Assembly: GCA_008015325.1 (NCBI GenBank)
Contig: SSFI01000026.1
Coordinates: 1 to 34,717, forward strand
Origin: Rheinheimera sp.
GTDB taxonomy: Bacteria; Pseudomonadota; Gammaproteobacteria; Enterobacterales; Alteromonadaceae
Direction of reading: 5' to 3'
DNA: 34,717 bases
Shown here piece by piece: positions 8,713-16,492 of the stretch (position 1 is its first letter; each line of letters begins with the position of its first letter). The translations under genes and the position numbers were made by a program. The notes under the pieces are model-generated. The model saw only the letters and a program-made list of their open reading frames with translations, was not told where the DNA came from and did not search any database.

Positions 8713-9731
8713 CAGTGTTTCCGCGCCAGTGGATTAAACAGGGTATGCAAGATTTCGGTCAGCATATTCACACAAATCACCAGACTGGAAACCACCAGCA
8801 AACCGGCCTGAATGGCGGGATAGTTTCGCTGATAAATGCTGTTAATCAGCCACTGACCGATGCCGGGCCAGGAAAAAATTACTTCAGTCAACATTGCCAG
8901 GGTGATGAGCGTACTAAATTGCAGCCCAACCTGGCGTGTAACCGGTAACAATGCATTGCGTAAACCATGCCGGTATAACACCTGACTTCTGGACAAGCCT
9001 TTGGCCCGCGCAGTTTTGATGTAGTTTTGTTCCAGCACTTCCAGCATCGAAGTTCGGACAAACCGAATCATCACATTGGTTGGGTAAGCCGCCAGGATAA
9101 CAGTTGGCATCGCCAGATGCAGGAGGGCGCTATAAGCTGCGGCGCTGCGCGAAATATGGTCCGCCAACAGAATATCGACAAAAATAAAACCGGTCTGGGT
9201 GGGGACTTCAAACAGCACACCAAGTCGGCCTGAGGTCGGTAACCAGCCTAACTGCAGTGAAAACAACATGATACAGATTAAAGCCAGCCAAAAGACCGGC
9301 ATCGAGTAACCAATCAGCGCGATACCAGAGATACAGCGTTCGAGCAGGCTGTCTTTTTTCACCGCAGCCAATAACCCCAGCGGGATGCCGGCGAACAAAC
9401 TCAGGCAAAGCGCATAAGCCGCCAGTTCCAGCGTTGCCGGCAGGACCTGCATAATTTCGCTTAATACCGGTTGCTGACTGGCAAACGACAAGCCCCAATC
9501 CCCGGCCAACAAGCGTCTGTTGTAGGCGATATATTGCTGCCACAAGCTTTGATCTAACGCCAGCAGCTGTTGTAACTGTTGTTGCGTTTGTGGGGAGATG
9601 TCCCGTAAGCCGGTCAGGTTACTGACTAAATCACCGGGAAACAGGTAATTCAGGCTGAACACGAAGACGGTCAGTGCAACAAACACAAAACCAAGCAGGA
9701 ATAATCGGCGTGCCAGATAGCTTAAAATCAT
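8712..9731 (-). CDS. sapB: Peptide ABC transporter permease SapB
   Basis: Inner-membrane permease of the DppB/OppB class, 339 aa. It begins with a membrane helix directly (YLARRLFLLGFVFVALTVFV), carries the OppB-type GDWGLSF segment and the EAA loop TARAKGLSRSQVLYRHGLRN, and ends with the core helices LITLAMLTEVIFSWPGIG. The start ATG overlaps the sapA stop in an ATGA junction. It forms the translocation channel with SapC. Confidence 0.96.
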   Translation of the reverse strand: MILSYLARRLFLLGFVFVALTVFVFSLNYLFPGDLVSNLTGLRDISPQTQQQLQQLLALDQSLWQQYIAYNRRLLAGDWGLSFASQQPVLSEIMQVLPATLELAAYALCLSLFAGIPLGLLAAVKKDSLLERCISGIALIGYSMPVFWLALICIMLFSLQLGWLPTSGRLGVLFEVPTQTGFIFVDILLADHISRSAAAYSALLHLAMPTVILAAYPTNVMIRFVRTSMLEVLEQNYIKTARAKGLSRSQVLYRHGLRNALLPVTRQVGLQFSTLITLAMLTEVIFSWPGIGQWLINSIYQRNYPAIQAGLLVVSSLVICVNMLTEILHTLFNPLARKH

Positions 9732-11338
9732 GGTGTTTTCCCGGCGTGGACCAAACTAATGCCACCATAAGGGTTGATGGTCACCCCCTGTACGCTGCTG
9801 TTTTTTACCTGGAAACGTTTTGAATGCGCGATCGGCACCAACGGCATTTGCTGCTGCAGATACTGTTGCGCGGCCAGATAATAGCTGCGCCGCTGTGTTG
9901 TATCAGTGGTTTGCACAGCCCCGGCAATAAACTGGTCGAAATGTTCATCACACCAGTTGGCTCTGTTACTGCCCGAAACGGCCGCTGCACAACTGAGTAA
10001 AGGCCGCAGGAAATTATCCGGGTCGGCATTGTCGGCTGACCAGCCAATCAACACAGAATCATGCTCGCCCTGGCGTAATTTACGCCGGAATGTGTTCCAT
10101 TCATAGGAGACAACGCGCGCTTTGACGCCGATGGCACGCAGGTCGGCCTGGATCAGTTCTGCCATTTTTTGCGCATTGGGATTGTACAGGCGTTGCACCG
10201 GCATCGCCCAGATGTCGATACTAAACCCGTCCGGGTAGCCGGCCTGGCGTAGCAATTCTTTTGCTTTGGCAGGGTCAAAGGACTGGCTCAGGCTTTGCTT
10301 GCGATAGGCCCAGGAATTAGGTGGCAACACTGAATTAGCTTCTTCTGCCTGACCAAAATATACCGCCTGCAGAATAGTGAGTTTATTGATTGCAAGGGCC
10401 AGGGCCTGGCGCACTTCAACACGGTCAAATGGCGCTTTTTGCGTATTAAAAGCCCAGAAGGCAACGTTCATACTGGTTTGCTGTTCGACTTTAAAGTCTG
10501 GCCGCTTCGAAAACATCTGCAATTCCGCCAAACGCGGGATGGGGGCAATATCACATTCCCGGGTCAGCAGCTTGGCTAACCTTTTGGTGTTATCCGGCAC
10601 TATATCGATGACCAGTTGTTGCAGGTCGCCGTGCTGGCGCCAATAGCCGTCATGCCGGTAGTAGCGGATTAACACATCCTTTTGATATTGACGAAATTTA
10701 AATGGGCCGGTACCAATCGGCTGGGTGTCCAGCAAAGGTTTCTGCTGCTTTGCAACAAGCTGTGCGCCGTATTCGCCCGACAGAATGGCGGCAAAGTCGG
10801 TCGCCAGCACCGACAAAAACGAGCTGTCGGGCTGATTGAGCCTGAATTCAACTTCGTCCGCACTCAGTGCTGTGATGCTTTTCACCCGATGACGCCATTC
10901 GATACTGTCGAAATACGGATACTCGGTTGCAGTCTGAAAAAACGGGTGCTCGACCAACAACATGCGGTTAAAAGTAAAGACCACATCTTCGGCATTGAAA
11001 TAACGGCCTGGCGTAAAATAGTCGGTCTGATGAAAACTGACATTCGGGCGTAACTTAAACCGGTAAGTTAAACCATCAGGGCTTACTTGCCATTGTTGCG
11101 CCAGTGCTGGTAGCAAATCGCCGCTATCAGGGTCTATATCCAGCAGCCGGTCATATAAATGCTGACTAATAGCGTCAATAGTCGTGCCGGACGTGACCAG
11201 CTGTGGATTAAAACTCTCAGGTGAACCTTCGGCGCAATACACCAGGCCCTGGCTACTGTTGGAGACTGTAACCGGTTGACACCCGGTTAACCACAACACC
11301 AGGCTCAGGCTGCCCAAACGGCAATAGGAAAAATTCAT
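9728..11338 (-). CDS. sapA: Peptide ABC transporter substrate-binding protein SapA, predicted lipoprotein
   Basis: SBP_bac_5-family solute receptor, 536 aa from the chosen ATG at 11338. That start gives a clean lipoprotein signal peptide, MNFSYCRLGSLSLVLWLTGC, with lipobox L-T-G-C and the modified Cys at residue 20. A longer reading frame to 11437 would add 33 residues inside pspF and bury the signal. The ATG overlaps the pspF stop (ATGA), which supports this choice. Family features: AEGSPESFNPQLVTSGTTIDAISQHLYDRL, PIGTGPFKFRQYQ, and VRQALALAINK. E. coli SapA is a soluble periplasmic protein; here the receptor appears to be membrane-anchored. Confidence 0.94.
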   Translation of the reverse strand: MNFSYCRLGSLSLVLWLTGCQPVTVSNSSQGLVYCAEGSPESFNPQLVTSGTTIDAISQHLYDRLLDIDPDSGDLLPALAQQWQVSPDGLTYRFKLRPNVSFHQTDYFTPGRYFNAEDVVFTFNRMLLVEHPFFQTATEYPYFDSIEWRHRVKSITALSADEVEFRLNQPDSSFLSVLATDFAAILSGEYGAQLVAKQQKPLLDTQPIGTGPFKFRQYQKDVLIRYYRHDGYWRQHGDLQQLVIDIVPDNTKRLAKLLTRECDIAPIPRLAELQMFSKRPDFKVEQQTSMNVAFWAFNTQKAPFDRVEVRQALALAINKLTILQAVYFGQAEEANSVLPPNSWAYRKQSLSQSFDPAKAKELLRQAGYPDGFSIDIWAMPVQRLYNPNAQKMAELIQADLRAIGVKARVVSYEWNTFRRKLRQGEHDSVLIGWSADNADPDNFLRPLLSCAAAVSGSNRANWCDEHFDQFIAGAVQTTDTTQRRSYYLAAQQYLQQQMPLVPIAHSKRFQVKNSSVQGVTINPYGGISLVHAGKTP

Positions 11339-12429
11339 TGTTGGCTGTCTAACAGTTTGTATTTTTTCATATATCCACGTAGTTGATGATACGTCAGATT
11401 CAGGGCATCCGCAGTCTTTTTCTGGTTGTACTGACAAGCGGCGAGGGCCTGTTTGATAAGGGTCACCTCATAGTGCTCAGACAGCAATTTAAAATCCTGC
11501 GCCTGACTGAAATCAAACTGCAGAGCCGAGCCCGCAGTGGATGCAGGGGCTGTTGGCGCAACAACAGGCTGCACAGCGGTGGGCATCGCCTGAGGTACAG
11601 CTGCCGCAGGTTGACGGTCGATGGTACGCACTCTGGCTTGCGGCCGGAACGGGGATGCGAAGGGGTCAAACAAAATATCGTGTACCGGTACGTAAGGATT
11701 GTTGGTGCGGTACACACTGCGTTCCACCACGTTTTTCAGCTCACGCACGTTACCCGGCCAATCATAATCGAGCAACTGGCGTTTAGCCTTTTCACTGAAG
11801 CCGCTGAATAACTCAAAATTCAGTTCCCGCGCCATGTTAATGGCAAAGTGTTCTGCCAGTTGTAAAATGTCTTCGCGCCGCTCGCGCATAGGCGGCAGGG
11901 TGATGACGTCAAATGCTAACCGGTCTAATAAGTCAGCGCGGAACTCACCGCGCTCCGCCATGCCCGGTAAATCTTCGTTGGTGGCACAAACCAGCCGCAC
12001 ATCGACTTTAATAGGCCGGCTGCCGCCGACACGTTCGAATTCACCATATTCAATGACGCGCAGCAGTTTTTCCTGCACCAGCCCTGGCGTATTTGCCAGC
12101 TCATCGAGAAACAGCGTGCCGAAATTAGCCCGTTCAAAGCGGCCTTCATGGCGTTTGCTGGCGCCGGTAAAAGCGCCGGCTTCATGGCCAAACAATTCAC
12201 TTTCCAGTAAATTTTCATTCAGCGAGGCACAGTTTAACGTCAGGTAAGTCTGGTCCCAACGCTGTGACAAATAATGCAGACGAGCGGCAATAAGCTCTTT
12301 ACCGGTCCCGCGCTCACCAATAATTAACACTGGCTTATTCAGTGGGGCTATTTGTGACACCTGATCCAAAACGTTGAGAAAACTGTTAGATTGGCCAATC
12401 AGATTGTCTTGTTGGAAAGCTCTTGCCAT
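11335..12429 (-). CDS. pspF: Phage shock protein operon transcriptional activator PspF
   Basis: Sigma-54-dependent bacterial enhancer-binding protein that activates pspA. It is 364 aa, longer than E. coli PspF (about 325) because of an Ala/Pro/Gln-rich linker before the DNA-binding domain. Walker A GERGTGKE is at residues 38-45, the GAFTGA loop at 85-90 is intact, and Walker B is GTLFLDELAN. The C-terminal Fis-type helix-turn-helix is NQKKTADALNLTYHQLRGYMKK. There is no N-terminal receiver or sensor domain, as expected for a protein held in check by PspA. It is divergent from pspA, the usual arrangement. Its stop overlaps the sapA start, so it heads the sap operon. No clear ribosome-binding site precedes the ATG. 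Confidence 0.97.
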   Translation of the reverse strand: MARAFQQDNLIGQSNSFLNVLDQVSQIAPLNKPVLIIGERGTGKELIAARLHYLSQRWDQTYLTLNCASLNENLLESELFGHEAGAFTGASKRHEGRFERANFGTLFLDELANTPGLVQEKLLRVIEYGEFERVGGSRPIKVDVRLVCATNEDLPGMAERGEFRADLLDRLAFDVITLPPMRERREDILQLAEHFAINMARELNFELFSGFSEKAKRQLLDYDWPGNVRELKNVVERSVYRTNNPYVPVHDILFDPFASPFRPQARVRTIDRQPAAAVPQAMPTAVQPVVAPTAPASTAGSALQFDFSQAQDFKLLSEHYEVTLIKQALAACQYNQKKTADALNLTYHQLRGYMKKYKLLDSQQ

Positions 12430-12485
12430 ATCGCTGCCATTTAGTGGTTAAATTTGCTAATTAGTAGTCTATTTGAAAGTTGATA

Positions 12486-12570
12486 TTGGCGACAGTCTTT
12501 GCTGAAAATAAAATAAATTCTTTTAAAACAGTTGGTTATGATTATTTTGCGAGTTGGCAAGCTTCCTGAA
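12486..12570 (+). promoter_or_regulatory. pspF-pspA divergent region with two imperfect sigma-54 candidates
   Basis: The 184-base gap between pspF and pspA should hold the sigma-54 promoter of pspA. Two candidates are seen. TTGGCGA...TTTGCT (12486-12503) has good -24 and -12 boxes, but GG and GC are separated by 11 bases where 10 is canonical. TTGGCAAGCTTCCTGAA (12554-12570) has correct spacing and a good -24 box but GA at the -12 position. The AT-rich stretch 12505-12546 could host an IHF bend. The second candidate fits the pspA start better (about 45 bases upstream). Confidence 0.4.
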
Positions 12571-12613
12571 TAAGGATATATGACTCAATCAGACACCAAA
12601 CGAGGTAAACATC

Positions 12614-13282
12614 ATGGGTATTTTCTCTCGCTTCTCAGACATTGTGAATTCAAACATCAACGCTTTGTTAGACAAAGCAGAAGATCCGGAAAAAATGGTC
12701 CGCCTGATTATCCAGGAAATGGAAGATACATTGGTAGAAGTGCGTTCTTCTTCAGCGAAAACAATTGCTGAGAAAAAAGAATTGCAACGCGTCGTCAGCC
12801 GTCTGGAAGAAGATGTGGCCGACTGGCAAAGCAAAGCCGAACTGGCACTGAGCAAAGACCGCGACGACTTAGCGCGCTCTGCTTTGATTGAAAAGCAAAA
12901 AGCGGCAGATCAAGCAGTTGCCGTAAACGCAGATATCGCGAATTTAGACACGCATATCAGCAAGTTACAAGACGAAGTTGCTCAGCTGCAAGAGAAGCTG
13001 GCGGATGCTAAAGCCCGGCAAAAAACCATGCTGATGCGTCAGAAGACTGTTGCGTCGCGGCTGGAAGTGAAAAAATCACTGGACAGCACCCGTTTAAATG
13101 ACGCGATGTACAAATTTGAACGGTACGAGCAAAAGATCGACAATCTGGAAGCACAGGTCGAATCTTACGACTTAGGTAAAAAGACTCTGCGCGACGAGTT
13201 TGCTGAATTAGCGGCACAGGACAAAATTGATTCTGAACTGGCAGCCTTAAAAGCAAAAATGAACAACGAGAATAACGCCTGA
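12614..13282 (+). CDS. pspA: Phage shock protein A (membrane-stress effector, PspF inhibitor)
   Basis: PspA/IM30 (ESCRT-III-like) peripheral inner-membrane protein, 222 aa, the standard length. The N-terminal amphipathic helix MGIFSRFSDIVNSNINALLD binds membranes, and the rest is almost entirely coiled coil, with the conserved EDPEKMVRLIIQEMEDTLVEV early in the protein. In the cell it binds and inhibits PspF and protects membrane integrity under proton-motive-force stress. The start follows GAGGTAAAC, a clear ribosome-binding site. An upstream ATG at 12580 lies in another frame. pspB and pspC follow. Confidence 0.98.
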   Translation: MGIFSRFSDIVNSNINALLDKAEDPEKMVRLIIQEMEDTLVEVRSSSAKTIAEKKELQRVVSRLEEDVADWQSKAELALSKDRDDLARSALIEKQKAADQAVAVNADIANLDTHISKLQDEVAQLQEKLADAKARQKTMLMRQKTVASRLEVKKSLDSTRLNDAMYKFERYEQKIDNLEAQVESYDLGKKTLRDEFAELAAQDKIDSELAALKAKMNNENNA

Positions 13283-13292
13283 TTATCAGGCG
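13276..13292 (+). repeat. Hairpin spanning the pspA stop codon
   Basis: CGCCTGA (13276-13282) and TCAGGCG (13286-13292) pair perfectly around TTA and are followed by TTT. The stem includes the pspA stop codon and sits 15 bases before the pspB start. It could partially terminate transcription or trim mRNA so that pspA is made in excess over pspBC. Confidence 0.6.
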
Positions 13293-13307
13293 TTTCTGGA
13301 GCCTAAG

Positions 13308-13547
13308 ATGGAAGTTACCGAAGCTTTTGCCATACCGTTGATTATCTTCATGATATTCGTGGCACCAATCTGGATCATTATGCATTACCGCAGTAAACGC
13401 AAAATATCCGAGGGCTTGTCCGAACATGAACTGGCGCAGTTAAACGATTTATCCGCGAAGGCGGAACGGATGGCGGACCGGATTAAAACGCTGGAAGCTA
13501 TCCTCGATGCTGACGCGCCAAATTGGAGGCGCAAACATGAGCAGTAA
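13308..13547 (+). CDS. pspB: Phage shock protein B
   Basis: Small inner-membrane protein that acts with PspC to sense envelope stress and release PspF from PspA. It is 79 aa. One N-terminal transmembrane helix spans about residues 8-27 (AIPLIIFMIFVAPIWIIMHY), followed by a charged cytoplasmic coiled coil (KISEGLSEHELAQLNDLSAK). TGGAGCC upstream serves as ribosome-binding site. The 3' end overlaps pspC by 11 bases, indicating coupled translation. Confidence 0.95.
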   Translation: MEVTEAFAIPLIIFMIFVAPIWIIMHYRSKRKISEGLSEHELAQLNDLSAKAERMADRIKTLEAILDADAPNWRRKHEQ

Positions 13548-13947
13548 ACGCCGTGAGCTGTTGCGGGATGACCGCAACGGCAAAATCGCCGGGGTCTGTG
13601 CCGGCATTGCCGATTACTTCGGCTGGGAATTGTGGTTAGTACGGGTGGTTGTATTGGCTTCAGTGTTGTTGGGTTTCGGCGGTTTTTTACCGGTGCTGTA
13701 TCTGGTTGGCTGGATTGTACTGGAGAAAAAATCCGTGGCAGAAAGTCGCAGTGGCACTGTGCCAACGCCTGTTGCGGACCGTCCGGTAGAAGTTAAAACC
13801 CGGGTCTGGCAACGGGGTGAAGCTCCGCCGCGGGCCTTAAATCATCTGAAACAGCAATTTGATGCGATTGAATACCGGTTGCGGGATATGGAATCTTATG
13901 TCACTTCGAGTAAATTCCAGTTACATCGCGAGTTTAATAAACTCTGA
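13537..13947 (+). CDS. pspC: Phage shock protein C
   Basis: PspC-domain inner-membrane sensor, 136 aa from the ATG at 13537. That start has a perfect GGAGG ribosome-binding site; an earlier in-frame ATG at 13507 lies deep in pspB without one. The PspC domain includes RDDRNGKIAGVCAGIADYFG and WLVRVVVLASVLLGFGGFLPV, with hydrophobic helices at about residues 30-60. The C-terminal cytoplasmic segment (LKQQFDAIEYRLRDMESYV) is predicted helical and, as in E. coli, could contact PspA. No pspD, pspE or pspG is seen; ycjX follows after 44 bases. Confidence 0.95.
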   Translation: MSSKRRELLRDDRNGKIAGVCAGIADYFGWELWLVRVVVLASVLLGFGGFLPVLYLVGWIVLEKKSVAESRSGTVPTPVADRPVEVKTRVWQRGEAPPRALNHLKQQFDAIEYRLRDMESYVTSSKFQLHREFNKL

Positions 13948-13991
13948 TCCCAACCTGAACCTTTCAGTCAACCAGCGGAAGCCTTGCTCTG

Positions 13992-15359
13992 ATGAACTTT
14001 CAACTGCCAGACAGCGCCCGGGTTTTCGGACAACGTCTGGCTAATCAACATCTTCGCCTTGGTATTACCGGCATCAGTGGTGCAGGTAAAACCGCATTCC
14101 TGACCAGTTTAATCCGGCAATTGACCCAGGCACCGTCCAATCAGTTACCGTTTTTTCAGGTGATGCAGCAACAGCGGTATTTAGGCGGTCAATGCATCCC
14201 CAATGCCGTCGCCGCCAGAGCACGTTTTCCGTTTGAACTGAACCTGCAGCAGCTTCAGCAAGGCCAATGGCCGGCATCAACCACGGCTCTTAGTCAAATT
14301 ACGCTGCAGTTGCGTTATAAACCACAGCATCCGCTGAAGCAAAAACTGCTGGAATGGCAAACTCTGACGCTGGAAATCACCGACTATCCGAGCGAATGGC
14401 TGCTGGATTTACCGATGTTGCAGTCAGATTATCCGCAGTGGTGTCAGCAGGTCTGGGCTTTGTTGGATTCTGAACCCGTGCGTGACCTCGCTGCGCCGTT
14501 TCGCCATCAGCTGGCTCAGGCTGAATTAATTGCTGATGCTTTGCTGTTGCAGCAGCTGACCGATAGCTATCAACAACTTTTACTGACAATCAAACAGCGG
14601 CAACTGGCCGTGATGTTACAACCTGGGCGTTTGTTACGACCGGCAGAACTGCAGGGCGCGCCGCTGTTGCAGTTGTTCCCGCTATTGCCGGAACAACTTG
14701 CAAGTTCAAGCCCGTTGAAGGATCAATTACAGCGGCATTTTCACGACTATCAGCAACAAGTGGTGTTGCCGTTTTATCGCGATTATTTCGCCGGGCTGGA
14801 CCGTCAGGTCATCATGGCTGACTGTCTTGGTGCACTGAACCGCGGTCATCAGGCGCTGACGCAATTACAACAGGCGCTGATGCTGATCATGCAGCATTTC
14901 TCCTATGGTCCGGATAACTGGTGGCGGCGGCTGTTTAAACCACGAATTGATAAAGTGTTGTTTGTGGCGTCCAAGGCCGACTTGCTGACGCCGGACCAGC
15001 ACCGCAACTTGTTGTTATTACTGCAGCAAATGCTGCAACAACCTTTATATCAGCAACGTTATCAGCAATGCGAAACCGAAGCGCTGGCCGTTGCAGCCGT
15101 GGTCAGTGCTGAATTTGGTCAGGTGCAGACTGCACAGGGGCAAACGCACTGTTTACGTGGTTATCTGGCGTCAACCGGTGAATTACAGACCTGGTATCCG
15201 GGCGAGGTTCCGCTGTCGATGCCTTCGCCACAGCTATTCGCCCATCACCAGTTTGCCTTCCCGGAATTTTTGCCATTGGTTGGGCCGGCGCCTGCGTATC
15301 CGCAGCAATTGCGGATGGATCAGGCATTGCAGTTTTTGCTGGGAGATCATTTGCGATGA
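13992..15359 (+). CDS. ycjX: YcjX-type P-loop NTPase (DUF463)
   Basis: Predicted ATP/GTP-binding protein of the YcjX family, 455 aa (E. coli about 465). The P-loop GISGAGKT is at residues 27-34. Downstream family segments include LEITDYPSEWLLDLPML and KVLFVASKADLLTPDQH, the latter resembling a nucleotide-specificity loop. The protein is rich in Gln/Leu. Biochemical function is not established. Its steady location beside psp genes and tyrR in gammaproteobacteria, with PspF-linked control reported in enterics, suggests a role in envelope stress. The stop overlaps the ycjF start (ATGA). Confidence 0.94.
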   Translation: MNFQLPDSARVFGQRLANQHLRLGITGISGAGKTAFLTSLIRQLTQAPSNQLPFFQVMQQQRYLGGQCIPNAVAARARFPFELNLQQLQQGQWPASTTALSQITLQLRYKPQHPLKQKLLEWQTLTLEITDYPSEWLLDLPMLQSDYPQWCQQVWALLDSEPVRDLAAPFRHQLAQAELIADALLLQQLTDSYQQLLLTIKQRQLAVMLQPGRLLRPAELQGAPLLQLFPLLPEQLASSSPLKDQLQRHFHDYQQQVVLPFYRDYFAGLDRQVIMADCLGALNRGHQALTQLQQALMLIMQHFSYGPDNWWRRLFKPRIDKVLFVASKADLLTPDQHRNLLLLLQQMLQQPLYQQRYQQCETEALAVAAVVSAEFGQVQTAQGQTHCLRGYLASTGELQTWYPGEVPLSMPSPQLFAHHQFAFPEFLPLVGPAPAYPQQLRMDQALQFLLGDHLR

Positions 15360-16360
15360 CAGAACTGAAAACCGCGCAGCAGTTTACCAATGACGATTTT
15401 ATCAGGTTGCAGGGCGAATCCAACCCGCCATTAAAAGAGGCGGTGCAGCTGCCGGATAACGGTTTTGTTGCTGCGAAGGAGCAGCAAAATCCGCCAGATC
15501 CTGCGGTCAGCGAAGTAAAGGCCGGAGGCGTGTCTGGCTGGTTGCTCACAGGCCTCGCGTTAGTGCTGTTGCTTGGTGGAATACAGTGGGCCGAATTTGT
15601 TCAGCAGAGCCTGACTCAAAGCTGGCTGCAGGGCGGTGCAGCCGTGGCGTTAACCGGAATTGGTGTTGTCGCGGTTGGCAAAATGCTCTGGAGTGCCTGG
15701 CGCGGCAAACGTCAGCACCAGATGCGGCAGCAATGGCGGGAAGAAGCGTTAACAATGCAACAAAGCCTGCAATACGGTCAGGCCACACCGCTGTGTCAGC
15801 GCATTCTGGCGGCCTTACCGCAGGCGGATCGCAGTGCGTTCTTAGCCCAGCACAATCTGCAGTTTTCCGATGCCGAAACCCTGCAACTTTTTGATTTACT
15901 TGTATTGCAACCCTTAGATCAGCAAGCTTCCATGCGGATTAGCGCTGCAGCGAAACAAGCCGGACTGGCGGTTGCAGTCAGCCCTTTTGCCTTAGCCGAC
16001 ATGCTATTAGTCAGCTGGCGGGCCTGGCGCATGATGGCGGAGCTCTCAGAAGTTTATGAGGTCCAGCTTGGCGCTGTTGCCAGGCTGGCGCTTCTGAAAA
16101 AATTTGCCAACTTGTTGTTCTGGACGGGAGCCACTGAGCTTGCGATTGATATTGGCGGCGATTTTCTCGGCGTGGAACTGAGCAGTAAGTTATCCGCCCG
16201 GGCCGGACAGGGCGTATTAGCCGGCCTGATGCTGGCGCGGCTTGGCCGTTTTGTGCAGCAACAATTGCGGCCGCTGCCATTACTACCGGCAGAAAAACCA
16301 GTTCAGCCTCTATTACAGTCACTGATCCAACAGTTATTGCAGCGGCCGCCTGCACAATAA
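15356..16360 (+). CDS. ycjF: YcjF-type inner-membrane protein (DUF697 / TIGR01620)
   Basis: Membrane protein partner of YcjX, 334 aa. After a polar N-terminus there are two transmembrane helices, at about residues 61-79 (GWLLTGLALVLLLGGIQWA) and 92-113, and then a long cytoplasmic/helical domain. That domain includes the DUF697-like segment PFALADMLLVSWRAWRMM. Translation is coupled to ycjX through a 4-base overlap. Function is unknown; context is the psp envelope-stress block. Confidence 0.92.
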   Translation: MTELKTAQQFTNDDFIRLQGESNPPLKEAVQLPDNGFVAAKEQQNPPDPAVSEVKAGGVSGWLLTGLALVLLLGGIQWAEFVQQSLTQSWLQGGAAVALTGIGVVAVGKMLWSAWRGKRQHQMRQQWREEALTMQQSLQYGQATPLCQRILAALPQADRSAFLAQHNLQFSDAETLQLFDLLVLQPLDQQASMRISAAAKQAGLAVAVSPFALADMLLVSWRAWRMMAELSEVYEVQLGAVARLALLKKFANLLFWTGATELAIDIGGDFLGVELSSKLSARAGQGVLAGLMLARLGRFVQQQLRPLPLLPAEKPVQPLLQSLIQQLLQRPPAQ

Positions 16361-16364
16361 TATT

Positions 16365-16377
16365 TACAATCATTGTA
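16365..16377. promoter_or_regulatory. Perfect short palindrome upstream of megL
   Basis: TACAAT-C-ATTGTA is an exact 13-base inverted repeat just after the ycjF stop and about 115 bases before the methionine gamma-lyase start. It has no T-run. It could be an operator for a regulator of megL. Its identity is unknown. Confidence 0.35.
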
Positions 16378-16406
16378 TTCCTGCGGCTGGTCAGTTTGAG
16401 TTAAAC

Positions 16407-16422
16407 AGACAGACAGATGTCT
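16407..16422. promoter_or_regulatory. Candidate MetJ operator (met box) upstream of methionine gamma-lyase
   Basis: Two adjacent octamers read AGACAGAC and AGATGTCT. Against the MetJ consensus AGACGTCT they match at 4/8 and 7/8 positions. MetJ binds tandem met boxes, so one good box plus one weak box is marginal. The location before a gene that degrades methionine makes it worth recording. A TATAAC hexamer lies just downstream (16440-16445). Confidence 0.3.
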
Positions 16423-16492
16423 GCATGCCTTGTCCGGCTTATAACTTCTTTGCTTAAGTAAATTAAAAGATCATCTAAGCAGTCAGGTAGTT

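Noticed and set aside
11339-11437. Extended sapA start within pspF
   Set aside because: It would bury the lipoprotein signal peptide; the ATGA junction with pspF supports 11338.
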